A DNA stretch of 64,000 nt from positions 392,234-456,233 of the forward strand of contig NZ_JAROCB010000005.1 in the NCBI RefSeq assembly GCF_030433675.1, written 5' to 3'. Made by a program: the position numbers and the translations under genes. Each line of letters begins with the position of its first letter. The first letter of the stretch is position 1. Positions 26,424-35,737 of the stretch are shown piece by piece. Source of the stretch: Leifsonia virtsii (lineage in GTDB: Bacteria > Actinomycetota > Actinomycetes > Actinomycetales > Microbacteriaceae). The notes below the pieces were generated by a model, which saw only the letters and a list, made by a program, of their open reading frames with translations, did not search any database and was not told the origin of the DNA.

Positions 26424-27113
26424 ATGGCACAGAAGTCCAAGGCCTACCGGGCCGCGGCCGAGAAGATCGAGGCCGGAAAGTTCTACACGCCGGAGGAGGC
26501 CGTCGCCCTCGCGAAGGAGACCGGCTCCGCCAAGTTCAACTCGACCGTCGAGGTCGCGCTGAAGCTGGGCGTCGACCCGCGCAAGGCGGACCAGATGGTC
26601 CGCGGTACCGTCATTCTTCCTCACGGTACGGGCAAGACCGCCCGCGTCATCGTGTTCGCCACCGGCCCCGCGGCCGAGGCGGCCATCGCGGCCGGTGCGG
26701 ACGAGGTCGGCGGAACCGACCTGATCGAGAAGGTTGCCGGCGGTTACACCGACTTCGACGCGGCCGTCTCCACCCCGGAGCTCATGGGCCAGGTCGGCCG
26801 TCTCGGCAAGGTGCTCGGCCCGCGCGGCCTCATGCCCAACCCGAAGACCGGCACGGTCACCCCGGACGTGGCGAAGGCCGTCTCCGACATCAAGGGCGGA
26901 AAGATCGAGTTCCGCGTCGACAAGCACGCCAACGTGCACTTCGTCGTCGGCAAGGCCGGCTTCACCGCCGAGCAGCTGAACGACAACATCAAGACCGCTC
27001 TCGAGGAGGTCGTGCGTCTCAAGCCGTCCGCCGCGAAGGGCCGTTACATCCAGAAGGGCGCCGTGTCGACCACGTTCGGCCCGGGCATCCCGCTGGACGT
27101 CAACGCCATCTGA
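26424..27113 (+). CDS. rplA: 50S ribosomal protein L1
   Basis: 229 residues, complete. Conserved segments [43 protein letters not shown] and [11 protein letters not shown]. Binds 23S rRNA at the L1 stalk; in many bacteria it represses its own rplK-rplA transcript. RBS TAGGAG precedes the ATG. It ends the tRNA-Trp-secE-nusG-rplK-rplA run, followed by a strong terminator. Confidence 0.98.
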   Translation: MAQKSKAYRAAAEKIEAGKFYTPEEAVALAKETGSAKFNSTVEVALKLGVDPRKADQMVRGTVILPHGTGKTARVIVFATGPAAEAAIAAGADEVGGTDLIEKVAGGYTDFDAAVSTPELMGQVGRLGKVLGPRGLMPNPKTGTVTPDVAKAVSDIKGGKIEFRVDKHANVHFVVGKAGFTAEQLNDNIKTALEEVVRLKPSAAKGRYIQKGAVSTTFGPGIPLDVNAI

Positions 27114-27131
27114 GTTCGTTCACCGAACACC

Positions 27132-27170
27132 CGGAAGGGCCGGGACCGCACTGCGGTCCCGGCCCTTCCG
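27132..27170 (+). terminator. Terminator after rplA
   Basis: Seventeen-bp stem, CGGAAGGGCCGGGACCG / CGGTCCCGGCCCTTCCG, with a five-base loop CACTG, followed by TAGTTTCTG. Confidence 0.9.
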
Positions 27171-27194
27171 TAGTTTCTGCGCCTGGCGACGAGG

Positions 27195-27257
27195 CGCCGA
27201 GTTGCACCTTGTGGTGGTTATTCGTCCGGGATAGCGACCACAAGGCGCAACTCGGCG
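27195..27257. repeat. 63-bp imperfect palindrome, copy A of a dispersed repeat
   Basis: Arms of 21 bases (27195-27215 and 27237-27257) match with one mismatch; the centre holds TATTCGTCCGGGATA. Bases 27198-27241 are 36/44 identical to 63896-63939. Lies in the gap between the rplA terminator and the S53 protease promoter. Confidence 0.8.
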
Positions 27258-27346
27258 GGATGCGGGTGGGCCAGCGGGGGCGGCGGCAGAGCCGGTGAGG
27301 ATGATTCACCTCCGATAAGTTCTGCGACGGAACTGTCTACCCCCTG

Positions 27347-27376
27347 TTGCGGTGGTAGAACACCCGGGTCTAGGGT
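27347..27376 (+). promoter_or_regulatory. Candidate promoter of the S53 protease
   Basis: TTGCGG (27347-27352), 18-base spacer, TAGGGT (27371-27376); start codon about 66 bases further on, after an RBS GAAGGA. Confidence 0.5.
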
Positions 27377-27442
27377 CGCTCCTGTCGCGCGTCGCGCGTC
27401 GGCTCGAAGTCGAGCCAGTCCCGAGTTCGAAGGATGACATTC

Positions 27443-29440
27443 ATGGCACTTCGCACCACCCGATCCCTCCACAAGAGGGCTCTCGGGATCGTCGCCACCA
27501 CGACCGCCGTGGTGGCTTTGTCATTGGCGGGGACCTCCGCCGCCAACGCGGCCGATCGCGTGCCGTACGCCGGATCCGTCCCCGCCTGGGCGACGCCGGC
27601 GAACGACGCCGGGGCGGCCGCGGCAGACACGACGGTGCAGGGCGAGATCTACCTGCCCCTGCGCGACCAGAAGGGCGCCGAGGCGCTCGCGAAGGCGGTC
27701 TCGAACCCGCTGGACCGCGGGTACCGCAAGGCCCTGTCGCCGCAGCAGTGGATCAACCGCTTCTCGCCCACCCAGGCCGACTTCGACTCGGTGGTGAACT
27801 TCATCAAGACGGCAGGGCTCACCATCCAGGGCGTCCCGGACAGCCGCCAGTACGTCGTCTTCCGCGGCACCGCGGAGCAGCTCGGTTCGGTCTTCGGGAC
27901 GTCGCTGCACTCGTACAACCACGCCGACCGCAAGCTCGTCGCCCCCTCGTCGGCTCCGTCGGTGCCGACCGCGCTCGCCAGCAAGGTGTCCGCGATCAGC
28001 ATCGAGCAGTCGCGCACGACGACGCGTCCCGACTCGATCAAGCAGGGCGACCTCGGCAGCTCGGGTGACCCGACGGTCGCCCGCAAGTTCGCGGCAGCGG
28101 CGCCGGTGATCGACACCCCGTGCTCGCACTACATCGGCGAGCACACCGTGACCGTTCCGCCGGCGTACAACGGCCAGACGCAGTACAGCACCAACAACTG
28201 CGGCTACACCCCGCAGCAGCTGCGCAGCGCCTACGGGCTCGACACTCTGGGCAAGAAGGGTGTCAACGGCACCGGCCAGACCGTCGCGATCATCGACGCG
28301 TACGCCAGCCCGAGCATCCTGAAGGACGTGAACTCGTACTCGCAGCAGAACGGCGAGCCGGGCCTCACCAACTCCAGCTACCAGCAGCTGGTGCCGAAGC
28401 CGAGCGAGTTCACCGACCAGGAGCTGTGCCAGCAGCCGAGCGGATGGCAGGGCGAGCAGACGCTCGACGTCGAGTCGGTGCACGCCATCGCCCCGGGTGC
28501 ACGCATCCTGTACGTCGGCGGCACGGACTGCGGCGGCGGCCTCGACATCGCGATGTCGAAGATCCTCGACAACAAGCTCGCCAACATCGTCAGCAACAGC
28601 TACGGCAATGTGGGTGAGGCGGTCCCGGCCGACGTCATCCAGGGCGAGGTGAACCTGCAGCTCCAGGCCGCGGGCGAGGGCATCGGCCTGTACTTCTCGA
28701 GCGGTGACAACGGCGACGAGGTCGCGAACCTCGGCTACGCGTCGCCCGACTTCCCGGCGTCCTCGCCGTGGGTCACCTCGGTCGGCGGCACGAGCACCGG
28801 CATCGACAAGAACGGCAAGATCGCGTGGGAGACCGGCTGGGGCGACCAGTTCGACCAGATCGTCAAGAACGCGGACGGCACCCTCAGCTACGCCCAGCCC
28901 CTCCCGGGCACCCGGTTCGTCGGCGGTGCGGGCGGCGGCGTGAGCGCCGTGTTCGCGCAGCCCGACTACCAGCGCGGCATCGTGCCTCAGGCGCTCGCGC
29001 AGGGCAAGCGCGTCTCGCCCGACGTGGCGGCCCTGGCCGACCCCTACACCGGGTTCCAGATCGGCATCCGCCCGATCGTGGACGACACCACGCTGGCGAC
29101 CGGCGACTACATCAACGAGACCTACGGCGGAACGTCGCTGGCCGCGCCGATCGTGGCCGCGCAGATCGCGATCGTGCAGCAGGCGACGCGCAGCACGATC
29201 GGGTTCGCGAACCCGACGCTGTACGGCGTGAAGCGCATCCTTCCGAACGCGTTCCGCGACGTGCTGCCGCAGAACCCGCCGCAGGCGCTCGTGTACACCA
29301 GCAAGATCAGCGGCAACACCTACCTAGTGACGCTGGATCAGGACACCTCGCTCAAGACGGCGAAGGGCTACGACGACGTCACCGGCCTCGGCGGCGTCTC
29401 GTTCGACCTGCTCAGCTGGGTGGCGCAAGGCCGGCACTGA
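27443..29440 (+). CDS. Secreted S53 (sedolisin/kumamolisin-type) serine-carboxyl peptidase
   Basis: 665 residues. Signal peptide (basic start, hydrophobic core, cleavage after SAANA), pro-kumamolisin activation domain (about 45-195; SPQQWINRFSPTQADFDSV), then S53 catalytic domain. Catalytic set visible: E338 and D342 (GEQTLDVE), oxyanion Asp D422 (SSGDNGD), Ser565 (YGGTSLAAP), and the C-terminal Ca-site segment DDVTGLG. Acid-active endopeptidase outside the cell is expected from the family. RBS GAAGGATG favours the ATG at 27443 over one three codons earlier. Isolated gene with own promoter and terminator; probably protein scavenging. Confidence 0.93.
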   Translation: MALRTTRSLHKRALGIVATTTAVVALSLAGTSAANAADRVPYAGSVPAWATPANDAGAAAADTTVQGEIYLPLRDQKGAEALAKAVSNPLDRGYRKALSPQQWINRFSPTQADFDSVVNFIKTAGLTIQGVPDSRQYVVFRGTAEQLGSVFGTSLHSYNHADRKLVAPSSAPSVPTALASKVSAISIEQSRTTTRPDSIKQGDLGSSGDPTVARKFAAAAPVIDTPCSHYIGEHTVTVPPAYNGQTQYSTNNCGYTPQQLRSAYGLDTLGKKGVNGTGQTVAIIDAYASPSILKDVNSYSQQNGEPGLTNSSYQQLVPKPSEFTDQELCQQPSGWQGEQTLDVESVHAIAPGARILYVGGTDCGGGLDIAMSKILDNKLANIVSNSYGNVGEAVPADVIQGEVNLQLQAAGEGIGLYFSSGDNGDEVANLGYASPDFPASSPWVTSVGGTSTGIDKNGKIAWETGWGDQFDQIVKNADGTLSYAQPLPGTRFVGGAGGGVSAVFAQPDYQRGIVPQALAQGKRVSPDVAALADPYTGFQIGIRPIVDDTTLATGDYINETYGGTSLAAPIVAAQIAIVQQATRSTIGFANPTLYGVKRILPNAFRDVLPQNPPQALVYTSKISGNTYLVTLDQDTSLKTAKGYDDVTGLGGVSFDLLSWVAQGRH

Positions 29441-29457
29441 CGGTCCGGACGCATCGA

Positions 29458-29493
29458 GGACCGGCCGTCTCCCTCTCGGGAGGCGGCCGGTCC
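29458..29493 (+). terminator. Terminator after the S53 protease
   Basis: GGACCGGCCGTCTCCC and GGGAGGCGGCCGGTCC pair with one mismatch around a TCTC loop. Confidence 0.8.
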
Positions 29494-29511
29494 GCTGTGT
29501 GCGGCCGTCGG

Positions 29512-29517
29512 TAGGCT
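29512..29517 (+). promoter_or_regulatory. -10 box of a leaderless promoter (acetyltransferase)
   Basis: TAGGCT, six bases before the GTG at 29524; no Shine-Dalgarno. Confidence 0.6.
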
Positions 29518-29523
29518 GAGGGC

Positions 29524-30057
29524 GTGACCGTCACCATCCGTCCCGCCGCCGCCGGCGACGAGGCCGCCCTGGCGCCCGTCGCCGCCGCGACCTTCCCGCT
29601 CGCCTGCCCTCCGCACACGACGGAGGAGGCGAAGGCCGCGTTCATCGCATCCGTCCTGTCGGAGGAGCGCTTCGCCGAGTACCTCGCCGACGAGGGTCGC
29701 CGGCTGCTCATCGCGGAGGACGGGGACGGCGCCGCGATCGGCTACACCATGGTCGTGCTGGGCGAACCGGGCGACGACGATGTGCGGGCCAGCCTCCGCA
29801 TCCGCCCCACCGCCGAGCTCAGCAAGTGCTATGTGCTGCCGGGCCACCACGGCGAGGGCGTCGCCGGCCGCCTCATGGCCGAGAGCCTGCGCGTCGCGGA
29901 GCAGGCGGGCGCCGACGGGATCTGGCTGGGCGTCAACCAGGAGAACGGCCGTGCGCAGCGCTTCTACGGCAAGAACGGCTTCGAGCGCGTCGGCGTCAAG
30001 CGCTTCCTGGTCGGCGACCGCTACGAGGACGACTTCGTGATGGAGCGGGCGCTCTAG
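29524..30057 (+). CDS. GNAT-family N-acetyltransferase
   Basis: 177 residues. GNAT fold: TIRPAAAGDEAALAPVAAATFP start, strand ELSKCYVLPGHHGEGVAGRLMA with the acetyl-CoA loop, and GVNQENGRAQRFYGKNGFERVG. Length and features fit single-domain acetyltransferases acting on small amines or protein N-termini. Leaderless start. Its stop codon overlaps that of the convergent MDR oxidoreductase gene. Substrate unknown. Confidence 0.85.
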   Translation: MTVTIRPAAAGDEAALAPVAAATFPLACPPHTTEEAKAAFIASVLSEERFAEYLADEGRRLLIAEDGDGAAIGYTMVVLGEPGDDDVRASLRIRPTAELSKCYVLPGHHGEGVAGRLMAESLRVAEQAGADGIWLGVNQENGRAQRFYGKNGFERVGVKRFLVGDRYEDDFVMERAL

Positions 30058-31022
30058 CCCTCCGCGACCTTCACGACCACCTTGCCGCGTGTGTGTCCGC
30101 CCTCCACGGCGCGGTGCGCATCCGCGATTTGCTCCAGCGCGAAGATCTGGTCGACGTGCGCCCGCACGTTCCCGGCCTCCAGGAGTCGCGCGATCACCGC
30201 GAGGGCGTTGCCGTCGGGTGCCACCTTGTAGTCGGTGCCGCGGACGCCCGCAGCCGCGGTCTCCTCGGCGAAGGTCGGCCAGCTTCCCGTCGGGGCGTTC
30301 ACGATGAGACCCCCGGGCCGCAGCGACTGAAGCGATCGGGTCCCCGTGTCGTCGTGGACGTTGCCGACCAGGTCGATCACCACGTCGGCGTCGTGCACGA
30401 CGTCCTCGAACCGTGTGGTCGTGTAGTCGATCACCTCGGCCGCGCCGAGGGAGCGCAGCCACGACGCCTTGCCGCCGGACGCGGTGGCGATCACGTGCGC
30501 GCCGAAGTACGACGCGAACTGCACCGCGAAGTGGCCGACCCCACCGCTCCCGGCGTGGATGAGCATCCGCTGCCCCTCATGCGCCTTCGCCACCTCGACC
30601 ACCATGCCCCACGCCGTGAGCGCGGCGACGGGAACGGCGGCCGCCTCGATGTGGGACAGCGTCGACGGCTTCCTCACGACGCTCAGCGCCGGCACGGAGA
30701 CGTACTCGGCGTAGCTCCCGCCGAAGCGCGGGACCATGACCATCCCGAAGACCTCGTCGCCCGGGCGGATCGGGTGGGCGCTGTACGGCGACTCCACCAC
30801 GACACCGCTGAAGTCGTGCCCGAGCACCGCGGGGAACGAGTGGATGGCGCCGAACACCCCGCGCCCGGCCCGCGTCTTCGCGTCGATCGGATTCACGCTG
30901 GACGCGACCACCTTCACCAGGAACTCCGCGTTGACCTTGTCCGGGTAGGCGGTCTCGCCGATGCGGAGGGCTTCGGGCCCGCCCGGAGCGTCCAGGAGCG
31001 CGGCGCGCATCGTCTTCGGCAT
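30054..31022 (-). CDS. NAD(P)-dependent MDR oxidoreductase, quinone-reductase-like
   Basis: 322 residues. Zinc-free medium-chain dehydrogenase: GroES-like N-terminal domain (MRAALLDAPGGPEALRIGE, VLGHDFSGVV) and Rossmann domain with nucleotide loop HAGSGGVGHFAVQFA. Catalyses NADPH-dependent reduction of quinones or enones in this family. Chosen ATG has an RBS GAGGGGAAAG; a longer frame upstream lacks one. Stands alone, convergent with the acetyltransferase. Confidence 0.87.
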   Translation of the reverse strand: MPKTMRAALLDAPGGPEALRIGETAYPDKVNAEFLVKVVASSVNPIDAKTRAGRGVFGAIHSFPAVLGHDFSGVVVESPYSAHPIRPGDEVFGMVMVPRFGGSYAEYVSVPALSVVRKPSTLSHIEAAAVPVAALTAWGMVVEVAKAHEGQRMLIHAGSGGVGHFAVQFASYFGAHVIATASGGKASWLRSLGAAEVIDYTTTRFEDVVHDADVVIDLVGNVHDDTGTRSLQSLRPGGLIVNAPTGSWPTFAEETAAAGVRGTDYKVAPDGNALAVIARLLEAGNVRAHVDQIFALEQIADAHRAVEGGHTRGKVVVKVAEG

Positions 31023-31227
31023 TCGCTTTCCCCTCGTCGGATCCAAGTCCTGCGTGCCAGTCAAGCCTGCCCGTGCTTCGGGGGTGTTACCGTCGGGTCA
31101 CCACATGTGAACAGTCTGTTTCGGATACCCCCAGGTCGTTCCCAGCGGCAGGCCGGATAGGATGCTGCGACCCGGGGCGGCGACGGCCGCCGGCTCCGGA
31201 GACGACGGCCGACCCGAGGAGCGACAG

Positions 31228-31986
31228 GTGCGACGACTGCTGCGGGTCGCCCGCGACCCCTTCGCCGTGCCGTTGCTCGCCCGGGGCTGGCAGCGCACGG
31301 TGCCGTGGCTGCTCGGGATCGGCACCCTGTGCGTGCTCGGCGGCCTCACGATCATCTGGGCAGCCCGGCTGACCGTTCCGTATCCCGTCTACGTGAGCGA
31401 GCTCGGCGCGCAGGGGGCGCCGACCGCCGGACCGTTCGCGGTCGCCCTGCTGCTGATCGCTGTGGGCGGGTTCGCGATCGCGCTCGCGAGCGGGCATGTG
31501 CGCTCGTCGGCGCCCCTGCTCGCCCGCTGGACGCCGGCGGCGACGCTGGGCTTCGCCGCGCTCTGCTTCGTGCTGGCGTCGCAGGTCACGTGCACGGCGT
31601 ACTGCCCGGTCCCGCTGGTCGACCCCAAGTCGACGGTCCAGGATCTGGTGCACACGGTGTCCGCGGTCGTCGGTTTCGCGGCGGCGTGCTTCGCGATGCT
31701 GCAGGTCGGGTTCAGCCGTCGCCTGCCCCGGCTCTCGCTGCTGTCGCGGCTCAGCTGCGGGGCGGTCGCCGTCATCACCATCGTGGGAGGCCTGCTCGCG
31801 ATCGTGCGGGTCGGCTCCGATGTGGGGGCCTGGCTGGAGCTGATCGGAACGACGGTCGCGATCGCCTGGATCGCGGTCTACGCGGTCGCGCTCGCCCGCG
31901 TCCCGCTCGGCTCGGGGACCGTGGTGGACGGTGCGGAAGCGGCGGCGGAGGAGCCGGAGGCGGGCGCGGCGCTCGACGTCGCCTGA
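31228..31986 (+). CDS. DUF998-like polytopic membrane protein
   Basis: 252 residues, about six to seven hydrophobic helices, with the DUF998-type motif YPVYVSELGAQG(APTAG) after helix 1 and CTAYCPVP in a loop. Start placed at GTG31228, which has a GAGGAG site; a -10-like TAGGAT at 31158-31163 covers the only earlier ATG, making that start unlikely. The acidic/Ala C-terminus (about residue 218 onward) overlaps the convergent nuclease gene by 109 bases. Function unknown. Confidence 0.78.
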   Translation: MRRLLRVARDPFAVPLLARGWQRTVPWLLGIGTLCVLGGLTIIWAARLTVPYPVYVSELGAQGAPTAGPFAVALLLIAVGGFAIALASGHVRSSAPLLARWTPAATLGFAALCFVLASQVTCTAYCPVPLVDPKSTVQDLVHTVSAVVGFAAACFAMLQVGFSRRLPRLSLLSRLSCGAVAVITIVGGLLAIVRVGSDVGAWLELIGTTVAIAWIAVYAVALARVPLGSGTVVDGAEAAAEEPEAGAALDVA

Positions 31987-32660
31987 CGGAGCAGCTCGAT
32001 CAGGTCGGCGGCGAGGGCGACCAGCTTCGCGATCTCAGCCTCGTCGCGGTCCACCCAGCGGCACTCCGGCTCGTCGCGCAGCGGGACGAAGCCGTCGTGC
32101 TGCTCCCAGACGAACAGGGTGCGCTCCGCGCCGAGCACGTACTGCTGCCACCAGATCTGGCGGAGGTAGTGGCGCGGGATGCTGCGGAAGGGCTTGTTGG
32201 TGGTCTTGATCTCGGCCAGCTCGATGCGACCGCCGGTGCGGAGGATGAGGCCGTCCGGCGTCGCCAGGTGCCGGCGGTCGCGCTCGGCGTGGAAGAGCAG
32301 GTCGGAGGGCTCGATGCCGTGGGTCGCCGCAACCCAGGCGGCGATCTCCGGCTCGCGCGAGCGCCCGTGCTGGGTGAACACGTTGCCGCTGAACCCTGTG
32401 CCGTGCAGCTTGTCGTACGCGGCGGCGCGCACCGAGCGCGGCGTCGACAGCTTCGCGACGTCGGTCGCGGTGATGCCGCGGCTGCGGGCGCGCAGCCAGC
32501 CCGCCCTGTCGCTGGAGCTCGCCACGACGCGCGCCAGGTGGCCGGTCTCGCCGGGGACGGCCGGGATGACGGGCACGGGAGCGGGACGGGCGGGGCTCAG
32601 ATCCGCGAGCACGGCCGGCCGGTACAGGTCGGCGGTGCGGTAGGGGGCGGAGTCGAGCAC
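31878..32660 (-). CDS. YqaJ-type exonuclease/recombinase-domain protein
   Basis: 260 residues. YqaJ-like PD-(D/E)xK features: GITATDVAKL near the N-terminus, NVFTQHGRSREPEIAAWV (the E in the TxxGxxxEP-like motif), HLATPDGLILRTG (D) and ELAEIKTTNKPF (ExK). Known relatives are phage alkaline exonucleases for end-resection; chromosomal actinobacterial homologues occur without a phage. No phage genes are near. The Ala/Ser/Thr C-terminal tail overlaps the convergent membrane-protein gene by 109 bases. GTG start with a possible leaderless box CACAAT six bases upstream. Confidence 0.8.
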   Translation of the reverse strand: MLDSAPYRTADLYRPAVLADLSPARPAPVPVIPAVPGETGHLARVVASSSDRAGWLRARSRGITATDVAKLSTPRSVRAAAYDKLHGTGFSGNVFTQHGRSREPEIAAWVAATHGIEPSDLLFHAERDRRHLATPDGLILRTGGRIELAEIKTTNKPFRSIPRHYLRQIWWQQYVLGAERTLFVWEQHDGFVPLRDEPECRWVDRDEAEIAKLVALAADLIELLRQATSSAAPASGSSAAASAPSTTVPEPSGTRASATA

Positions 32661-32695
32661 CTGTCCATTGTGCCGCGTCCGGCCGACCCCGGCTG

Positions 32696-33739
32696 TCACT
32701 CCACGCGCGTCGCGCCGAGTTGCCTCCGCGCCTCGTCGATCGTCGCGAGCGTGTCCAAGGCCTCCGACAGCGGGTGGAGCGGCGACTCCGTGCGGCCCTC
32801 CGCGACGTACCGGGCGAGTGCCGCGGCCTCGTACGCCATGCCATCGCGGTGTGGGCGGCCGTACGGGTCGCGCCAGTGCGCGGCGAGCGTCCCGTCCGCC
32901 CGGACCACCCGGATGCCGCTGGGGCCCCAGAACGGGCTGTCCGTCTCCACGCGTGCCTCGCTGCCGCAGATGGTGGCAAGCGACGGGGTGCCGGCGAGCA
33001 GGGTCGTGCTCAGCAGGGCCTGCGCGCCGGAGGCGGAGGACAGCACGAGGGCGGCCTGCTCGTCGACGCCCGTGGAGGCGAGGGTGCCGGTCGCGACGAT
33101 CCCGGCCGGGGCGCCCAGCGCGAACGACGCCCAGGAGACGGTGTAGACACCGAGGTCGAGTAGGGCTCCTCCCGCCAGGGCGGGGTCCCACAGCCGGCTC
33201 GCCGGGTCGAAGGCCGCGCGACCGCCGAAGTCCGCGGTGACGACGCGGAGCTCGCCGAGCGCGCCGCGGTCGAGCAGCTGGCGGACGATGTCGGTCTGCG
33301 GCAGGTACCGCGTCCACATCGCCTCCATCGCGAACACCCCGGCCTCTCGCGCCGCCGCAACGATCCGTCTGGCCTGCTCGGCGGTGACCGCCATCGGCTT
33401 CTCGATCAGGACGTGCTTGCCCGCCGCGATCGCGAGCAGCGCGTGCTCGAGGTGCTCGCTGTGCGGGGTGGCGACGTAGACCACGTCGATGTCCGGGTCG
33501 GCGACCAGCGCTTCGTACGAGCCGTGCGACCGCTCCACCCCGTGCGCCGCCGCGAACGCCGCGGCGCGCTCGGCGGAGCGCGACCCCGCGGCGACGACGC
33601 GCTGACGGGTGTGCCGGTGCAGCGCGTCGGTGAAGTCGGCGGCGATCACGCCGGGGCCGAGCACGCCCCAGCGCAGCGGCGGCGCGTCGGCCGGGTCGGG
33701 ATGCCGCGGCTGGGGCAGCGTGGAGAGGTCGTCGGTCAT
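32696..33739 (-). CDS. Gfo/Idh/MocA oxidoreductase (dihydrodiol-dehydrogenase-like)
   Basis: 347 residues. Rossmann start WGVLGPGVIAADFTDAL, VYVATPHSEHLEHAL, the EKP motif (HVLIEKPMAV) with the catalytic Lys, and LLDLGVYTVSWASFALG. The GVY variant is typical of the dihydrodiol-dehydrogenase/D-xylose-dehydrogenase branch. RBS GGAGG. First of four paralogous oxidoreductases of the sugar cluster; follows the ThuA-like gene on the same strand. NAD(P)-linked oxidation of a sugar or polyol is expected; substrate unknown. Confidence 0.88.
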   Translation of the reverse strand: MTDDLSTLPQPRHPDPADAPPLRWGVLGPGVIAADFTDALHRHTRQRVVAAGSRSAERAAAFAAAHGVERSHGSYEALVADPDIDVVYVATPHSEHLEHALLAIAAGKHVLIEKPMAVTAEQARRIVAAAREAGVFAMEAMWTRYLPQTDIVRQLLDRGALGELRVVTADFGGRAAFDPASRLWDPALAGGALLDLGVYTVSWASFALGAPAGIVATGTLASTGVDEQAALVLSSASGAQALLSTTLLAGTPSLATICGSEARVETDSPFWGPSGIRVVRADGTLAAHWRDPYGRPHRDGMAYEAAALARYVAEGRTESPLHPLSEALDTLATIDEARRQLGATRVE

Positions 33740-33780
33740 CGTCTCGCCTCCGTGTCGTTCGTCAGGGTCCGGGCCGCCGG

Positions 33781-34509
33781 TCAGACCGGCTGCGGGTTGG
33801 ACACTTCGGGCGCCTGGCGTGCGCCGGAGACCGGCGCCGCCCACCGGACCCCGTTGGCGAGCACCCGCCGCACCTGCGGGTGGAAGTAGACGGGGTACTC
33901 CTGGTCGCCGGGGCTGAAGTAGAAGATCTTGCCGCGGCCGCGCGTGAACGTCACGCCGGAGCGGAACACCTCGCCGCCCGTGAACGAGCTGATGAACACC
34001 AGGTCGTCGGGCGTCGGGATGTCGAAGAACTCCCCGTACATCTCCTGCGCCTCGATCACGATCGGCTGCCCGACGCCCTCCGCGATCGGGTGGGTCGGGT
34101 TCACGTTCCAGACCAGCTCGCGCTCGCCGCCCTGCGGGTTGCGCCAGCGCAGCGAGCAGGTGGTGCCGAGCATCCGGATGAAGATCTTCGAGAAGTGCCC
34201 GGAGTGCAGCACGATGAGTCCCATCCCGCCGAGCACGTGCTGCCGCACCCGCTCGACGACCTCGTCGGAGACACGGTCGTGCGCGATGTGGCCCCACCAG
34301 AGCAGGACGTCGGTCTCATCGAGGGCCTGCTCGCTCAGGCCGTGCTCCGGGTCGTCGAGGGTCGCGGTGCGCACCTCGACCTCGTCGCCGAGCAGCTCCC
34401 GCAGGCCCTCGGCGATGGCGCCGTGGATGCCGTGCGGGTAGATCGCGGCGATCTCGGGCTGGGTCGCCTCGTGGACGCCCTCGTTCCAGACGGTGACGCG
34501 CAGTGCCAT
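33781..34509 (-). CDS. ThuA-like (trehalose utilisation) protein
   Basis: 242 residues, glutamine-amidotransferase-like alpha/beta fold. Motifs: [37 protein letters not shown] and the C-terminal [21 protein letters not shown]. ThuA homologues accompany sugar-oxidising Gfo/Idh/MocA enzymes, where rhizobial ThuA-ThuB act in the 3-keto-sugar route of disaccharide use. Start at the ATG with a good RBS (AAGGAG, spacing seven); an ATG two codons earlier overlaps the previous stop. Lies between two Gfo/Idh/MocA genes. Confidence 0.88.
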   Translation of the reverse strand: MALRVTVWNEGVHEATQPEIAAIYPHGIHGAIAEGLRELLGDEVEVRTATLDDPEHGLSEQALDETDVLLWWGHIAHDRVSDEVVERVRQHVLGGMGLIVLHSGHFSKIFIRMLGTTCSLRWRNPQGGERELVWNVNPTHPIAEGVGQPIVIEAQEMYGEFFDIPTPDDLVFISSFTGGEVFRSGVTFTRGRGKIFYFSPGDQEYPVYFHPQVRRVLANGVRWAAPVSGARQAPEVSNPQPV

Positions 34510-34511
34510 GG

Positions 34512-35663
34512 TCATGCTCCTTCGGTGGCGGCGGTGCCGGCGGTGGCGCCGTCCGCGTTGGTGGCGGGGGAGAGGCGCACCTCGGCGCCGATGCGGGCCG
34601 ACTCGTAGGCGGCGTCGATGACGCGCGCTCGGTCGAGGGCGAGCGAGCCGTCCCAGTTCGACCAGTTCGCCGGGTCGGCGACGTGCTCGAGGAAGGTCTC
34701 GACCACGGCCAGGTGGCCGCGGCCCGGGTCGGCGGTGACCGTGATGTCCTGGCTCTCCTCGCCCTCACCGGTGAAGATGGTCAGCTCGCCGGAGGGCGCG
34801 TAGTCGACGACGCGCAGGTCGGCGCCGCCCTCGGTGCCGTACAGGGTGATGCCGAACTCGTCGCCGGCCGGGCGGTACGCCGCCCAGCTGGTCTCGATGA
34901 CGATGGAGCCGCCGCCCTCGAGGCGGAGCAGCAGGCTCGCCAGGTCTTCCACCTCGTAGGCGGAGTCGACGTTCTGCTTGACCGATCCGGTCGAGCCGCC
35001 GCGGCCGCGGTTCCCGAGCTCCGCGTGCGTCACGGCCGACACCGCCTGCACGCGCGGCTCGCCGAAGAAGTGCAGCGCGTAGTCGAGCACGTGGACGCCG
35101 ATGTCGATCAGCGGACCGCCGCCGGCCATCTCGCGGTTGGTGAACCAGCTGCCGAGCGCGGGGATGCCCGCCCGCCTCAGCCAGATCGCCCGCGCGTGGT
35201 ACGGCCGGCCGATCTGCCCGCCGTCGATCGCGGCCTTGAGCGCTTCGATGTCGCCACGGCGCCGGTGGTTGAAGGCGACCTCCAGCACACGGCCGGCACG
35301 GTGTGCGGCGTCGACCATGGTCTGCGCCTCGGCCGCGGTGCGGGCGATCGGTTTCTCGCTGAGCACGTGGAGGCCGGCCTCCAGAGCTCCGACGGCGATG
35401 GGGGCGTGCAGGAAGGTCGGGACGGCGACGCTGACCAGGTCGAGGTCGCCCTCGGCGACGAGGTCCTTCCAGTCCCGGTGCAGTCGCGTCAGGCCGTACT
35501 GCTCTCCGAGTTCGGCCCGGGGGCCGTCCTCCATGCCGGCTATGGCGACGAGCTCGACGCCGGGGAGCGCGTCGTAGGCGGCCATGTGCTGCTGGCCGGC
35601 CCAGCCGAGGCCGATCACTCCGGCGCGGAGGGGGCGGCCGAGGGGTTCGCTGTGCGTGCTCAC
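34512..35663 (-). CDS. Gfo/Idh/MocA oxidoreductase
   Basis: 383 residues, GTG start with [27 protein letters not shown] nucleotide loop, EKP motif ([10 protein letters not shown]), [19 protein letters not shown] with the D-x-x-x-H pair of sugar-3-dehydrogenase-like members. Overlaps the ThuA-like gene region, so the pair is co-translated. Probably oxidises a hydroxyl of a sugar or glycoside; partner of ThuA-like protein in the cluster. Substrate not determinable. Confidence 0.9.
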   Translation of the reverse strand: MSTHSEPLGRPLRAGVIGLGWAGQQHMAAYDALPGVELVAIAGMEDGPRAELGEQYGLTRLHRDWKDLVAEGDLDLVSVAVPTFLHAPIAVGALEAGLHVLSEKPIARTAAEAQTMVDAAHRAGRVLEVAFNHRRRGDIEALKAAIDGGQIGRPYHARAIWLRRAGIPALGSWFTNREMAGGGPLIDIGVHVLDYALHFFGEPRVQAVSAVTHAELGNRGRGGSTGSVKQNVDSAYEVEDLASLLLRLEGGGSIVIETSWAAYRPAGDEFGITLYGTEGGADLRVVDYAPSGELTIFTGEGEESQDITVTADPGRGHLAVVETFLEHVADPANWSNWDGSLALDRARVIDAAYESARIGAEVRLSPATNADGATAGTAATEGA

Positions 35664-35737
35664 GGCACTCCTTTCAGGGTGGTTCGAATCGATTCGAGGA
35701 TGGTCGTGGTGGTCGGTGGTGGAATCCGCCGCGGGGG

